Shown here one piece after another: positions 52,814 through 61,059 of a DNA stretch of 64,000 nucleotides. Numbering within the stretch: the stretch's first letter is position 1; each line of letters opens with the position of its first letter. The notes beneath the pieces are model-generated. The model saw nothing but the letters and a program-made list of their open reading frames with translations. It searched no databases and was not told the origin of the DNA. Origin of the DNA: Streptomyces spongiicola (GTDB lineage Bacteria; Actinomycetota; Actinomycetes; Streptomycetales; Streptomycetaceae); assembly GCF_003122365.1 (NCBI RefSeq), contig NZ_CP029254.1, positions 4,861,501-4,925,500 on the forward strand, written 5' to 3'. Position numbers and translations under genes: made by a program.

Positions 52814-54382
52814 ATCAACGCGTCCAGTCCGTCAACGCCGCCGGCTGTAGAACTGCGCGGCATCACCAAGCGCTTCCCCGGCGTCGTCGCCAACCACGAC
52901 ATCGACATCACCATCGGCAAGGGCACGGTCCACGCTCTCGTCGGTGAGAACGGTGCCGGCAAGTCGACCCTGATGAAGATCCTCTACGGCATGCAGAAGC
53001 CGGACGAGGGGACGATCACGATCGACGGCGGGCAGGTCGGCTTCCACAGCCCGGCCGACGCCATCGCGGCCGGCATCGGCATGGTCCACCAGCATTTCAT
53101 GCTGGCGGACAACCTCACCGTGCTGGAGAACGTCGTGCTCGGCGGCGAGAAGCTGTACGGGATCGGGGCGAAGGCCCGCGACAGGATCAGGGAGATCTCC
53201 GACGCGTACGGGCTGAACATCCGCCCCGACGTCCTCGTCGAGCAGCTCGGTGTCGCCGACCGCCAGCGCGTCGAGATCCTCAAGGTGCTCTACCGCGGCG
53301 CCCGCACCCTGATCCTCGACGAGCCGACCGCGGTGCTGGTGCCCCAGGAGGTCGACGCGCTCTTCGACAACCTCCGCGAGCTCAAGGCCGAGGGCCTGAC
53401 CGTCATCTTCATCTCCCACAAGCTGGGCGAGGTGCTCTCGGTGGCCGACGAGATCACCGTCATCCGCCGCGGCACCACCGTCGGCACCGCCGACCCGCGC
53501 GGCACCACCCCGAAGCAGCTCGCCGAGCTGATGGTGGGCAGCGAGCTGCCCTCGCCGGAGACCCGCGAGTCGACCGTGACCGACGTTCCGATGCTGGACG
53601 TCGACGGGCTGCGGCTGACCGCGACCGACCCCGACGGCGTCGTCCGGGAGGTCCTCGACGGCATCACCCTCACCATCCACAAGGGCGAGGTCATGGGCAT
53701 CGCCGGTGTCGAGGGCAACGGCCAGACCGAGCTCATCGAGGCGCTGATGGGCATGCGCGACCCCGACGGCGGCGTCATCACCCTCGACGGGACGGACATC
53801 TCCCGTGTGCCGACCCGCAAGCGCCGCGAGGACGGCATCGGCTACATCCCCGAGGACCGCCACCGCCACGGACTGCTGCTCGAGTCGCCGCTCTGGGAGA
53901 ACCGCATCCTCGGCCACGTCACCGAGCGGCCCAACAGCGTCAAGGGCCTGCTCGACCTCAAGGCGGCCCGCAAGGACACCGAGCGGATCGTCCGCGAGTA
54001 CGACGTCCGCACCCCCGGCATCGAGGTCACGGCCGCGTCCCTGTCCGGCGGCAACCAGCAGAAGCTGATCGTCGGCCGCGAGATGAGCCACAACCCCAAG
54101 CTGCTGATCGCCGCCCACCCCACCCGGGGCGTGGACGTCGGCGCGCAGGCGCAGATCTGGGACCAGATCCGCGAGGCGCGGCGGGAGGGCCTGGCGGTGC
54201 TGCTGATCTCCGCCGACCTGGACGAGCTGATCGGGCTCTCCGACACCCTGCGGGTGATGTACCGCGGCCGGCTGGTCGCGGACGCCGACCCCGCCACGAT
54301 CACCCCCGAGGAGCTGGGTTCGGCCATGACCGGCGCTGCCACCGGGCACCTCGAGCACAACGAGAACGGTGAGGGCCGATGA
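52814..54382 (+). CDS. Nucleoside ABC transporter ATPase (two NBDs), apparent ATC start
   Basis: 522 aa. NBD1: Walker A LVGENGAGKSTLMK, signature LGVADRQRVEIL, Walker B LILDEPTAVL. NBD2: degenerate Walker A GVEGNGQTELIEAL, signature LSGGNQQKLIVGRE and degenerate Walker B LLIAAHPTRGVD, as usual for the second half of this RbsA/YufO-like family. The N-terminal strand VELRGITKRFPGVVANHDI precedes any ATG by 50 codons. In this frame, from the stop codon at 52724-52726 to ATG 52973, there is no ATG, GTG or TTG. The only well-placed start is ATC 52814, 8 nt after AAGGAG. The permease gene overlaps by 4 bp. Confidence 0.88.
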   Translation: MNASSPSTPPAVELRGITKRFPGVVANHDIDITIGKGTVHALVGENGAGKSTLMKILYGMQKPDEGTITIDGGQVGFHSPADAIAAGIGMVHQHFMLADNLTVLENVVLGGEKLYGIGAKARDRIREISDAYGLNIRPDVLVEQLGVADRQRVEILKVLYRGARTLILDEPTAVLVPQEVDALFDNLRELKAEGLTVIFISHKLGEVLSVADEITVIRRGTTVGTADPRGTTPKQLAELMVGSELPSPETRESTVTDVPMLDVDGLRLTATDPDGVVREVLDGITLTIHKGEVMGIAGVEGNGQTELIEALMGMRDPDGGVITLDGTDISRVPTRKRREDGIGYIPEDRHRHGLLLESPLWENRILGHVTERPNSVKGLLDLKAARKDTERIVREYDVRTPGIEVTAASLSGGNQQKLIVGREMSHNPKLLIAAHPTRGVDVGAQAQIWDQIREARREGLAVLLISADLDELIGLSDTLRVMYRGRLVADADPATITPEELGSAMTGAATGHLEHNENGEGR

Positions 54383-55488
54383 AGAAGTTCGACAAGGACC
54401 GGCTGCTCCTCGGCCTCGCCGGCCCGGGCCTCGCCCTGGTCGTGGCGTTCCTGCTCACCTCGGTGGTGCTGCTCGTCTCGGACCGCGACCCGATCGAGCC
54501 GTACCGCCTGATGTTCCAGACGGCCGAGTTCACGGACGTCCAGGTCAACATCGTCAACCAGGCCGGCACGTACTACCTCGCCGCGCTCGCCGTGGCCGTC
54601 GGCTTCCGGATGAACCTGTTCAACATCGGTGTGGACGGCCAGTACCGCCTCGCCGTGATGCTCGCCGCCGTCGTCGGCGCGTCCGTCGAACTGCCCGGCC
54701 CCCTGCACATCCTGCTGATCGTGATCGTCGCCATGCTGGTCGGGGCGCTCTGGGCCGGTATCGCCGGAATCCTCAAGACCACCCGCGGGGTCAGCGAGGT
54801 CGTCTCCACGATCATGCTCAACGCGATCGCCACCAGCCTGATCGCCTGGATGATCCTCCCCGCCAACCTCGGCGAGCAGCTGCCCGGCTCGAACGACCTG
54901 ACCACCGGCGAGATCGCCGAGTCCGGCTGGTTCCCCGGCCTGTCGATGGAGGGCGGCACCATCTACGGCTTCACCCTCGTCGCCTTCGCCCTCGGCATCG
55001 TCTACTGGTTCACGCTCAACCGCACCCGCTTCGGCTTCGACCTGCGCGCCACCGGCGCCAGCGAGTCCGCGGCGCAGGCGAGCGGTGTCGACTCCAAGAA
55101 GATGATCCTCACCGCCATGCTGATCTCGGGCGCGGTGGCCGGTCTCGTCGGCATGCCGCTGCTGCTGGGCCAGACCCACACGTACAGCCTGAGCTTCCCG
55201 GCCGGCGTCGGCTTCACCGGCATCACCATCGCCCTGCTGGGCCGCAACAACCCGATCGGCATCTTCTTCGCCGCGCTCCTCATCTCCTTCATCGAGAAGA
55301 CCTCGGCCGACCTGGACCAGTTCGGCTACGAGAAGGAGATCGCGACGATCATGCAGGGGCTCATCGTGATCTCCGTCGTCGTGTCCTACGAACTCGTCCG
55401 CCAGTACGGGCTCCGCCGCCAGCAGCAGAAGGTCGGCGAGGAACTCGCCGCCCAGGCCCGCAGGAACAGGGAAGAGGTCGCGCTGTGA
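54379..55488 (+). CDS. Nucleoside ABC transporter permease 1 (YufP-like)
   Basis: 369 aa, about eight transmembrane helices: GLALVVAFLLTSVVLLVS, YYLAALAVAVGFRMNLFNIGVDGQ, LLIVIVAMLVGALWAGIAGI, EVVSTIMLNAIATSLIAW, LVGMPLLLGQTHTY, FTGITIALLGRNNPIGIFFAA. The family FNIGVDGQ and GRNNP signatures are present. ATG overlaps the ATPase stop (ATGA). Forms the membrane channel with the second permease. Confidence 0.92.
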   Translation: MKKFDKDRLLLGLAGPGLALVVAFLLTSVVLLVSDRDPIEPYRLMFQTAEFTDVQVNIVNQAGTYYLAALAVAVGFRMNLFNIGVDGQYRLAVMLAAVVGASVELPGPLHILLIVIVAMLVGALWAGIAGILKTTRGVSEVVSTIMLNAIATSLIAWMILPANLGEQLPGSNDLTTGEIAESGWFPGLSMEGGTIYGFTLVAFALGIVYWFTLNRTRFGFDLRATGASESAAQASGVDSKKMILTAMLISGAVAGLVGMPLLLGQTHTYSLSFPAGVGFTGITIALLGRNNPIGIFFAALLISFIEKTSADLDQFGYEKEIATIMQGLIVISVVVSYELVRQYGLRRQQQKVGEELAAQARRNREEVAL

Positions 55489-55613
55489 GCGACGCGCGCG
55501 CGGCCGCCGGGCCGCAGACGACGACGAAGGCCGCGGCCCTGCGCCGCGGGAGCGGAGAACGGGTCACCGCCCAGGCGTCAGCGCCGGGGGAGAACGAAAT
55601 GAGGACGGCATGA
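55485..55613 (+). CDS. Possible 42-aa coupling peptide between the two permease genes
   Basis: GTG 55485 overlaps the first permease stop (GTGA) and the stop overlaps the second permease start (ATGA). The product is a hydrophilic 42-aa peptide with no recognisable motif (SDARAAAGPQTTTKAAALRR start). It may exist only to carry ribosomes across the gap. Alternatively it is chance, because no Shine-Dalgarno precedes the GTG. Confidence 0.3.
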   Translation: MSDARAAAGPQTTTKAAALRRGSGERVTAQASAPGENEMRTA

Positions 55614-56881
55614 GCGAGTCCACGAGCACGGTCTCGACGACGAGCACCGCGCCCCGGAAGGGCGGTGGACGCCCCACGCTGTCGCTGCCCGTCATCCTGC
55701 TGGCCGTCGCGGCCGGTCTCGCGCTGTTCTCACTGGTCCGAGTGATCAGCGGAGCCAACGACCTGACCTCGGTCGGCCAGGTCTCCGGAGCCCTGCAACT
55801 GGCCGTGCCGATCGGCCTCGCCGGTCTCGGCGGCCTGTGGGCCGAACGGGCCGGTGTGATCAACATCGGCCTCGAAGGCATGATGATCATGGGCACCTGG
55901 TTCGGCGCCTGGGCCGGGTTCCAGTGGGGCCCCTGGTCCGGTGTCCTGATGGGCGTCGTCGGCGGCGCGCTCGGCGGCCTGCTGCACGCGATCATGACGG
56001 TGACGTTCAACGTGAACCACATCGTCTCGGGTGTGGCCATCAACATCCTCGCCGTCGGCGTCACCCGCTACCTGTCGAACTTCACCTTCGCCGAGGAGCC
56101 CGGCGGCTCCTCGAAGCAGTCCCCGCGCATCGACGAGATCCCCGAGATCACCATCCCCGGGCTCTCGGAGGCCCTGGCGGACCTCCAGGCCAGACACTGG
56201 TTCTTCGTATCCGACCTGGCGGGCGTGCTCGGCGGCCTGGTCACCGACCTGTCCCTGCTGACGGTGATCGCACTGCTGCTGGTGCCCGCCACCTGGTTGA
56301 TCCTGTGGCGCACCGGCTTCGGCCTGCGGCTGCGGTCCTGCGGTGAGAACCCCGTCGCCGCCGAGACCCTCGGCGTCAACGTCTACAAGTACAAGTACAT
56401 CGCGGTGATCGCCTCCGGCGGGCTCGCCGGACTCGGCGGCGCCTTCCTCGTGATCGTCTCCACCGGCATCTACCAGGAGGGCCAGACCGGCGGCCGCGGC
56501 TACATCGGTCTCGCCGCGATGATCTTCGGCAACTGGATGCCGGGAGGAATGGCACTCGGAGCCGGACTGTTCGGCTTCACCGACAGCCTCAAGCTGCGCG
56601 GCGGCGCCGAGAACGTCCACGCCATGCTTCTGCTGCTGGCGATCCTGCTGGTGCTGGCCTTCGCCTGGCAGCTGTACAAGAAGAAGTACTGGCAGGGCGC
56701 GATCTCCCTCGCCGTCGCCGGCATGCTCTTCACCTGGTACGGACTCACCGACGCGCTGCCCAGCCAGTTCGTGGACGCCGCTCCCTATGTCACCACCCTG
56801 CTGGTCCTCGCGCTCTCGGCACAGCGCCTCAGGCCGCCGAAGGCCGACGGTCAGCCGTACCGGAAGGGGCAGGGCAAGTGA
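55610..56881 (+). CDS. Nucleoside ABC transporter permease 2 (YufQ-like)
   Basis: 423 aa. Helices include PVILLAVAAGLALFSLVRVI, LAVPIGLAGLGGLWAERAGVINIGLEGMM, GVLMGVVGGALGGLLHAIMTV and NVNHIVSGVAINILAVGVTRY. Then come VIALLLVPATWLILWRTGFG with LRLRSCGENPVAAETLGVNVY, GGLAGLGGAFLVIVSTG and AAMIFGNWMPGGMALGAGLFGFTD. The INIGLEGMM signature is typical. GAGGA lies about 8 nt before ATG 55610. The cytidine deaminase gene overlaps its end by 4 bp. Confidence 0.92.
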   Translation: MSESTSTVSTTSTAPRKGGGRPTLSLPVILLAVAAGLALFSLVRVISGANDLTSVGQVSGALQLAVPIGLAGLGGLWAERAGVINIGLEGMMIMGTWFGAWAGFQWGPWSGVLMGVVGGALGGLLHAIMTVTFNVNHIVSGVAINILAVGVTRYLSNFTFAEEPGGSSKQSPRIDEIPEITIPGLSEALADLQARHWFFVSDLAGVLGGLVTDLSLLTVIALLLVPATWLILWRTGFGLRLRSCGENPVAAETLGVNVYKYKYIAVIASGGLAGLGGAFLVIVSTGIYQEGQTGGRGYIGLAAMIFGNWMPGGMALGAGLFGFTDSLKLRGGAENVHAMLLLLAILLVLAFAWQLYKKKYWQGAISLAVAGMLFTWYGLTDALPSQFVDAAPYVTTLLVLALSAQRLRPPKADGQPYRKGQGK

Positions 56882-57387
56882 CGCCCGGCCCCGCCCCGGC
56901 CGCCGAGGCCGGAGCCGCCGACTGGGCGGCCCTGCGCGAGGCCGCACGGGACGCGATGTCCCACGCGTACGTCCCCTACTCGGGCTACCCGGTCGGTGCG
57001 GCCGCCCTCGTCGACGACGGCCGCACCGTCAGCGGCTGCAACGTCGAGAACGCCTCGTACGGCCTGTCGCTGTGCGCCGAGTGCGGACTCGTGTCGCAGT
57101 TGCAGGCCTCGGGCGGCGGCCGGCTCACCCACTTCACCTGTGTGGACGGCAACGGCGACGTGCTGATGCCGTGCGGCCGCTGCCGCCAGCTCCTGTACGA
57201 GTTCGGCGGGCCCGCCCTGCTGCTGGACACCGAGGCGGGCATCCTGCCCCTCTCCGAGATGCTGCCCCTGGCCTTCGGCCCGCAGAAGCTGGGCCCCGGC
57301 GGGCCCGGCCCGGACCGGCCGGGGTCGCAGGAACCGGGCCCGGAGAAATCCGGCCCGGAGGGATCCGGCCCGGAAGGGCTCCGCTAG
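56878..57387 (+). CDS. cdd: Cytidine deaminase
   Basis: 169 aa. Zinc-binding deaminase with the SLCAECGLVSQL motif (C-A-E) and PCGRCRQLL. The AALREAARDAMSHAYVPYSGYPVGAAALVDDG and GCNVENASYGL segments are canonical. The last 35 residues are a Gly-Pro-Glu repeat tail absent from typical Cdd. It converts cytidine or deoxycytidine to uridine or deoxyuridine after import. GTGA overlap with the permease. Confidence 0.94.
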   Translation: MTPGPAPAAEAGAADWAALREAARDAMSHAYVPYSGYPVGAAALVDDGRTVSGCNVENASYGLSLCAECGLVSQLQASGGGRLTHFTCVDGNGDVLMPCGRCRQLLYEFGGPALLLDTEAGILPLSEMLPLAFGPQKLGPGGPGPDRPGSQEPGPEKSGPEGSGPEGLR

Positions 57388-57424
57388 CGCCCGGAGGGCA
57401 CCGGGCCCCGCGGGCCATGACCCG

Positions 57425-57457
57425 GCGGCCCCTCCGCCGCTCCGGCGGAGGGGCCGC
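57425..57457 (+). terminator. Hairpin between cdd and deoA
   Basis: 15-bp perfect stem (GCGGCCCCTCCGCCG / CGGCGGAGGGGCCGC) with a 3-nt loop, then ATCTTTC. deoA starts about 50 bp later, so it may need a separate promoter or readthrough. Confidence 0.75.
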
Positions 57458-57505
57458 GCCATCTTTCGCACCACCTCGTTCGCACCCGGAAGGACCCCAC
57501 AGCAC

Positions 57506-58783
57506 ATGGACGCCATCTCCGTCATCCGCACCAAGCGCGACCGAGGCGAACTCTCCCCCGAGCAGATCGACTGGGTCATCGACGCGTACACCCGCGGCGA
57601 GGTCGCCGACGAGCAGATGTCGGCCCTGGCGATGGCGATCCTGCTCAACGGCATGAACCGCACCGAGATCGCCCGCTGGACCGCCGCCATGATCGCCTCC
57701 GGCGAGCGCATGGACTTCTCGTCGCTGTCCCGCCCGACCGCCGACAAGCACTCCACCGGCGGCGTGGGCGACAAGATCACGCTTCCGCTGGCACCGCTGG
57801 TCGCCGCCTGCGGCGCCGCCGTGCCGCAGCTGTCCGGCCGCGGCCTCGGCCACACCGGCGGCACCCTCGACAAGCTGGAGTCCATCCCCGGCTGGCGGGC
57901 GCTGCTGTCCAACGAGGAGATGCTGCGGGTCCTCGACACCACCGGTGCGGTCATCTGCGCCGCGGGCGACGGGCTCGCCCCCGCCGACAAGAAGCTCTAC
58001 GCGCTGCGCGACGTCACCGGCACGGTCGAGGCGATCCCGCTGATCGCCTCCTCGATCATGTCCAAGAAGATCGCCGAGGGCACCGGCTCGCTCGTGCTGG
58101 ACGTGAAGGTGGGCTCCGGTGCCTTCATGAAGAACGTCCGGGACGCCCGGGAACTGGCCTCCACCATGGTCGGCCTCGGCACGGACCACGGCGTGAGGAC
58201 CGTGGCGCTGCTCACCGACATGTCCACCCCGCTCGGCCTCACCGCCGGCAACGCCCTGGAGGTCCGCGAGTCCGTCGAGGTGCTGGCGGGCGGCGGCCCC
58301 GCCGACGTCGTCGAGCTGACCCTCGCGCTGGCCCGCGAGATGCTCGACGCGGCCGGCGTCGGGGACGCCGACCCGGCGAAGGCCCTGGCCGACGGTTCGG
58401 CGATGGACGTATGGCGCCGCATGGTCGCCGCGCAGGGCGGAGACCCGGACGCCGCGCTCCCGGTCGCCCGCGAGCAGCATGTGGTCACGGCAACGGCCTC
58501 GGGCGTGCTGACCCGCCTCGACGCCTACCGGGTCGGCGTCGCGGCCTGGCGCCTGGGCGCCGGCCGGGCCCGCAAGGAGGACCCCGTGCAGGCGGGCGCC
58601 GGCGTCGAACTGCACGCCAAGCCCGGCGACGAGGTCACCGCGGGCGCCCCGCTGATGACCCTGCACACGGACACCCCCGAGAAGTTCGACTACGCCCTGC
58701 GGTCCCTGGAGGGCTCCTTCGACATCGCCGCACCGGGCACCGCCCACGAGGCGACCCCGGTGGTGCTGGAGCGCATCGCCTGA
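57506..58783 (+). CDS. deoA: Thymidine phosphorylase
   Basis: 425 aa pyrimidine-nucleoside phosphorylase. Phosphate/nucleoside-binding signature DKHSTGGVGDKITLPLAPLV, then GRGLGHTGGTLDKLESIPGWRALL, DGLAPADKKLYALRDVTGTVE and LVLDVKVGSGAFMKN. The C-terminal domain ends PGTAHEATPVVLERIA. Shine-Dalgarno GGAAGGA. It splits thymidine or deoxyuridine to base and deoxyribose-1-phosphate, and so completes the salvage route begun by the transporter and Cdd. Confidence 0.96.
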   Translation: MDAISVIRTKRDRGELSPEQIDWVIDAYTRGEVADEQMSALAMAILLNGMNRTEIARWTAAMIASGERMDFSSLSRPTADKHSTGGVGDKITLPLAPLVAACGAAVPQLSGRGLGHTGGTLDKLESIPGWRALLSNEEMLRVLDTTGAVICAAGDGLAPADKKLYALRDVTGTVEAIPLIASSIMSKKIAEGTGSLVLDVKVGSGAFMKNVRDARELASTMVGLGTDHGVRTVALLTDMSTPLGLTAGNALEVRESVEVLAGGGPADVVELTLALAREMLDAAGVGDADPAKALADGSAMDVWRRMVAAQGGDPDAALPVAREQHVVTATASGVLTRLDAYRVGVAAWRLGAGRARKEDPVQAGAGVELHAKPGDEVTAGAPLMTLHTDTPEKFDYALRSLEGSFDIAAPGTAHEATPVVLERIA

Positions 58784-58877
58784 TCCGGGCTTGCGCGTCA
58801 CCCGTCCCCGACGCGTTCCGGGGCGGTGACGTCCTCCCGGTCGCCGACCCGTTCCCGGTCGGCGACTTCCTCCGGGT

Positions 58878-58910
58878 GAACGGGACCGGCGGTGGCCGCC
58901 GGTCCCGTTC
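58878..58910 (+). terminator. Hairpin downstream of deoA
   Basis: 15-bp perfect stem (GAACGGGACCGGCGG / CCGCCGGTCCCGTTC) with loop TGG, between deoA and the Uma2 gene. Confidence 0.78.
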
Positions 58911-58954
58911 GGCATGCTGCTGGACTCGGTGACGCACCGGCAGAGGAGACCGCC

Positions 58955-59545
58955 ATGAGCGCACTCAGCGTCGACCCACCGGCCCCTCACGGCCGGGAGT
59001 GGGACGACCTCGTCCGACTCCGGGAGGAGACGGACGCGCCCGAGGGCTGCAAGGCGGAGATCGTCGAGGGGATCGCCACCGTGTCACCCACGCCTGCGAA
59101 CAGCCACAACAGCGTCGCCCAGCGGGTCCAGCGGCAGCCGTACACGGTGATTCCCGAGGACTGGGGCGTCTACCAGACCCTGGCCGTGGCCATTCCCTCT
59201 CGGCTGGGCATGTTCGTTCCGGACCTGGTCGTGGCGCCCGAGGCGGCTCTCGGCGAACCCGGCCACCACATCCCCGCCGCGGCCGCCCTGCTCGTCGTCG
59301 AGACCACCTCGAAGTCCAGCGCCGACCACGACCGGATCGAGAAGCTGCACGGCTGCGCGACGGCCGGAGTGCCCTTGTATCCGCTGCTCGACAGCCGGCA
59401 CTCGGGGCGGCCCACAGCGACCCTGTACGGACATCCCGGGAACGCCACGTACCGCGTACTCGACACGGTGGAGTACGGAGAAGGGCTGCACATCTCCGCC
59501 CCCTTCGACCTCACGATCGACACCGGCGCCTTCCCCGCCGGCTGA
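58955..59545 (+). CDS. Uma2-family nuclease-like protein (DUF820)
   Basis: 196 aa. PD-(D/E)xK-like fold: CKAEIVEGIATVSPTPANSHN, MFVPDLVVAPEAALGE (Asp), LLVVETTSKSSADHDRIEKLHGCATAGVPLYPLLD (Glu-x-Thr, with the usual Lys replaced by Thr/Ser-Lys context). ATG 58955 follows AGAGGAGA. The family is highly expanded in Streptomyces and of unproven function. No neighbouring toxin-antitoxin or defence gene is apparent. Confidence 0.85.
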   Translation: MSALSVDPPAPHGREWDDLVRLREETDAPEGCKAEIVEGIATVSPTPANSHNSVAQRVQRQPYTVIPEDWGVYQTLAVAIPSRLGMFVPDLVVAPEAALGEPGHHIPAAAALLVVETTSKSSADHDRIEKLHGCATAGVPLYPLLDSRHSGRPTATLYGHPGNATYRVLDTVEYGEGLHISAPFDLTIDTGAFPAG

Positions 59546-59644
59546 CAGCGCGCGCGGACTTCCCTGCCCGCCCCTGCCCGCCTCGCGCGGGTTGTGACCG
59601 CGCCGCTCCGATGAGTTGCCGCGGCGGGCGCGGTCTCCTCTCCT

Positions 59645-59965
59645 ATGGACAGCATCGAGCAGCCCGTCGTTCTGGAACTCAGCGGCCGGATCACCCCGGC
59701 CGATGTGCCGTTGCTGTGCGCCCGGCTGTGGAGACACACCGCCGCCGGAGGTGCCGGCGGGGAGATCGTGTGCGACGCGGGCCGGCTGGCCGTCGCCGAT
59801 CTGACGGCCGTGCACGCCGTGGCCCGGCTGCGGCTGACCGCGCGGAGACTGGGCCGGGAGCTGCGGCTGGTGAACGCCGGTCCCGAACTGCTCGCCCTGC
59901 TCGACCTCACCGGGCTGGGCGGCGACGACCCGGGCCGGGCGGCTCCGGTCAGCCCCCGGTGCTGA
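59645..59965 (+). CDS. STAS-domain protein
   Basis: 106 aa. The STAS/anti-sigma-antagonist fold: VLELSGRITPADVPLLCARLW, GGEIVCDAGRLAVADLTAVHAVARLRLTARRLGRELRLV and ELLALLDLTGLGG. The usual phosphorylatable Ser is replaced by an ADLTA segment, so phosphoregulation is uncertain. Possible partners are HATPase proteins such as that at 36309-36740, but nothing nearby links them. It is convergent with an ECF sigma gene. Confidence 0.8.
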   Translation: MDSIEQPVVLELSGRITPADVPLLCARLWRHTAAGGAGGEIVCDAGRLAVADLTAVHAVARLRLTARRLGRELRLVNAGPELLALLDLTGLGGDDPGRAAPVSPRC

Positions 59966-59977
59966 GCCGCTGTGCAC

Positions 59978-60994
59978 TCAGCCCCCGGCGCTGAGCCGCT
60001 CCGGCACTCGGCCCCCGGCGCTGAGCCGCTCCGGCAGCCCGAACAGCGGGAACCACCGCTCGGTGTCGAGGAAGAAGTCCATCGCGCCGATCCGGCCGCC
60101 GGTGACCTCCAGGACGATCAGCGCCCACGGCGTGTAGCCCTCGCAGTCCCGGCCGCGGTGGTACTGCGCGAAGGCCGGCGAACCGTTGGCCACCGTCGGG
60201 AGCAGCTTCGAGCCGCGGCACACCTCCCCGGGACCGAGCATCCAGCCCGTGATGTCGTCGTGGCCGCGCAGCCACAGGTCGTACGGGGGCATGGACATCG
60301 TGGCGTCCTCGTGGAGCAGCGCCGTCAGCGCCCGCATGTCGTACCCCTGGAAGGCGGCGACATAGCGCTCCAGCAACTGCTGCTGCTCCTCGTCGAGCGG
60401 GTCCGCCGCATCGGAGTCCGAGGGGTCGTAGTCGGCGAGGGAGGCGCGGGCCCGCTGGAGCGCGCTGTTGACCGAGGCGGTGGACGTGCCCAGGAGTTCG
60501 GCCACTTCGGCGGCCTTCCACGCCAGCACCTCCCGCAGGATCAGCACCGCGCGCTGCCTCGCGGGCAGGTGCTGGAGCGCCGCGACGAACGCCAGCCTGA
60601 TCGACTCGCGCTCCACCGCCGTGTCGGCCGGGTCGGCCACGGACGGCAGCACCCGCCCGTCCGGCACCGGCTCCAGCCAGGTGATCTCCGGACGGGCGGT
60701 GAGCCGGGCCCGCGCCACCGGGGTGGCCTCGGTCAGGTCCATCGGACGGGCCCGGCGGTTGCCCGCCTGAAGCATGTCCAGGCACACGTTGGTGGCGATG
60801 CGGTACAGCCAGGACCGCAGCGAGGACCTGCCCTCGAACTTCCCGAGGTTCTTCCAGGCCCGCACCATGGTGTCCTGGACCGCGTCCTCCGCCTCGAAGG
60901 CGGAGCCGAGCATGCGGTAGCAGTATCCGGTCAGCTCCCTCCGGTGGCCCTCCAGCCTGGATTCGAGGTCCCGTGCCGTCGCCTGATCATCCAT
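59978..60994 (-). CDS. ECF sigma factor with C-terminal SnoaL-like domain
   Basis: 338 aa. Region 2: RELTGYCYRMLGSAFEAEDAVQDTMVRAWKNLGKFEGRSSLRSWLYRIATNVCLDML. Region 4: ALQHLPARQRAVLILREVLAWKAAEVAELLGTSTASVNSALQRA. A SnoaL-like domain follows (LERYVAAFQGYDMRALTALLHEDATMSMPPYDLWLRGHDDIT), which in related ECF groups acts as an internal regulator instead of a separate anti-sigma factor. The C-terminus duplicates PERLSAGG, encoded by a 27-30-bp repeat. ATG 60994 is well placed. Confidence 0.9.
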   Translation of the reverse strand: MDDQATARDLESRLEGHRRELTGYCYRMLGSAFEAEDAVQDTMVRAWKNLGKFEGRSSLRSWLYRIATNVCLDMLQAGNRRARPMDLTEATPVARARLTARPEITWLEPVPDGRVLPSVADPADTAVERESIRLAFVAALQHLPARQRAVLILREVLAWKAAEVAELLGTSTASVNSALQRARASLADYDPSDSDAADPLDEEQQQLLERYVAAFQGYDMRALTALLHEDATMSMPPYDLWLRGHDDITGWMLGPGEVCRGSKLLPTVANGSPAFAQYHRGRDCEGYTPWALIVLEVTGGRIGAMDFFLDTERWFPLFGLPERLSAGGRVPERLSAGG

Positions 60995-61059
60995 GGGTCT
61001 GTCCTGTCGCCGTCCGCTCCAGCCCTCGGGACGCTACAGGGCGGCACTGACAGAGGGCC

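Noticed and set aside
52807..52852. GTG 52807 as the ABC ATPase start
   Set aside because: It is in a different reading frame from the conserved ATPase N-terminus, so it would need a frameshift. Kept only as a possible sequencing-error explanation.
58955..59545. Uma2 protein as part of a defence or toxin-antitoxin module
   Set aside because: No partner gene is adjacent. Uma2 genes are scattered in Streptomyces chromosomes and function is unproven.
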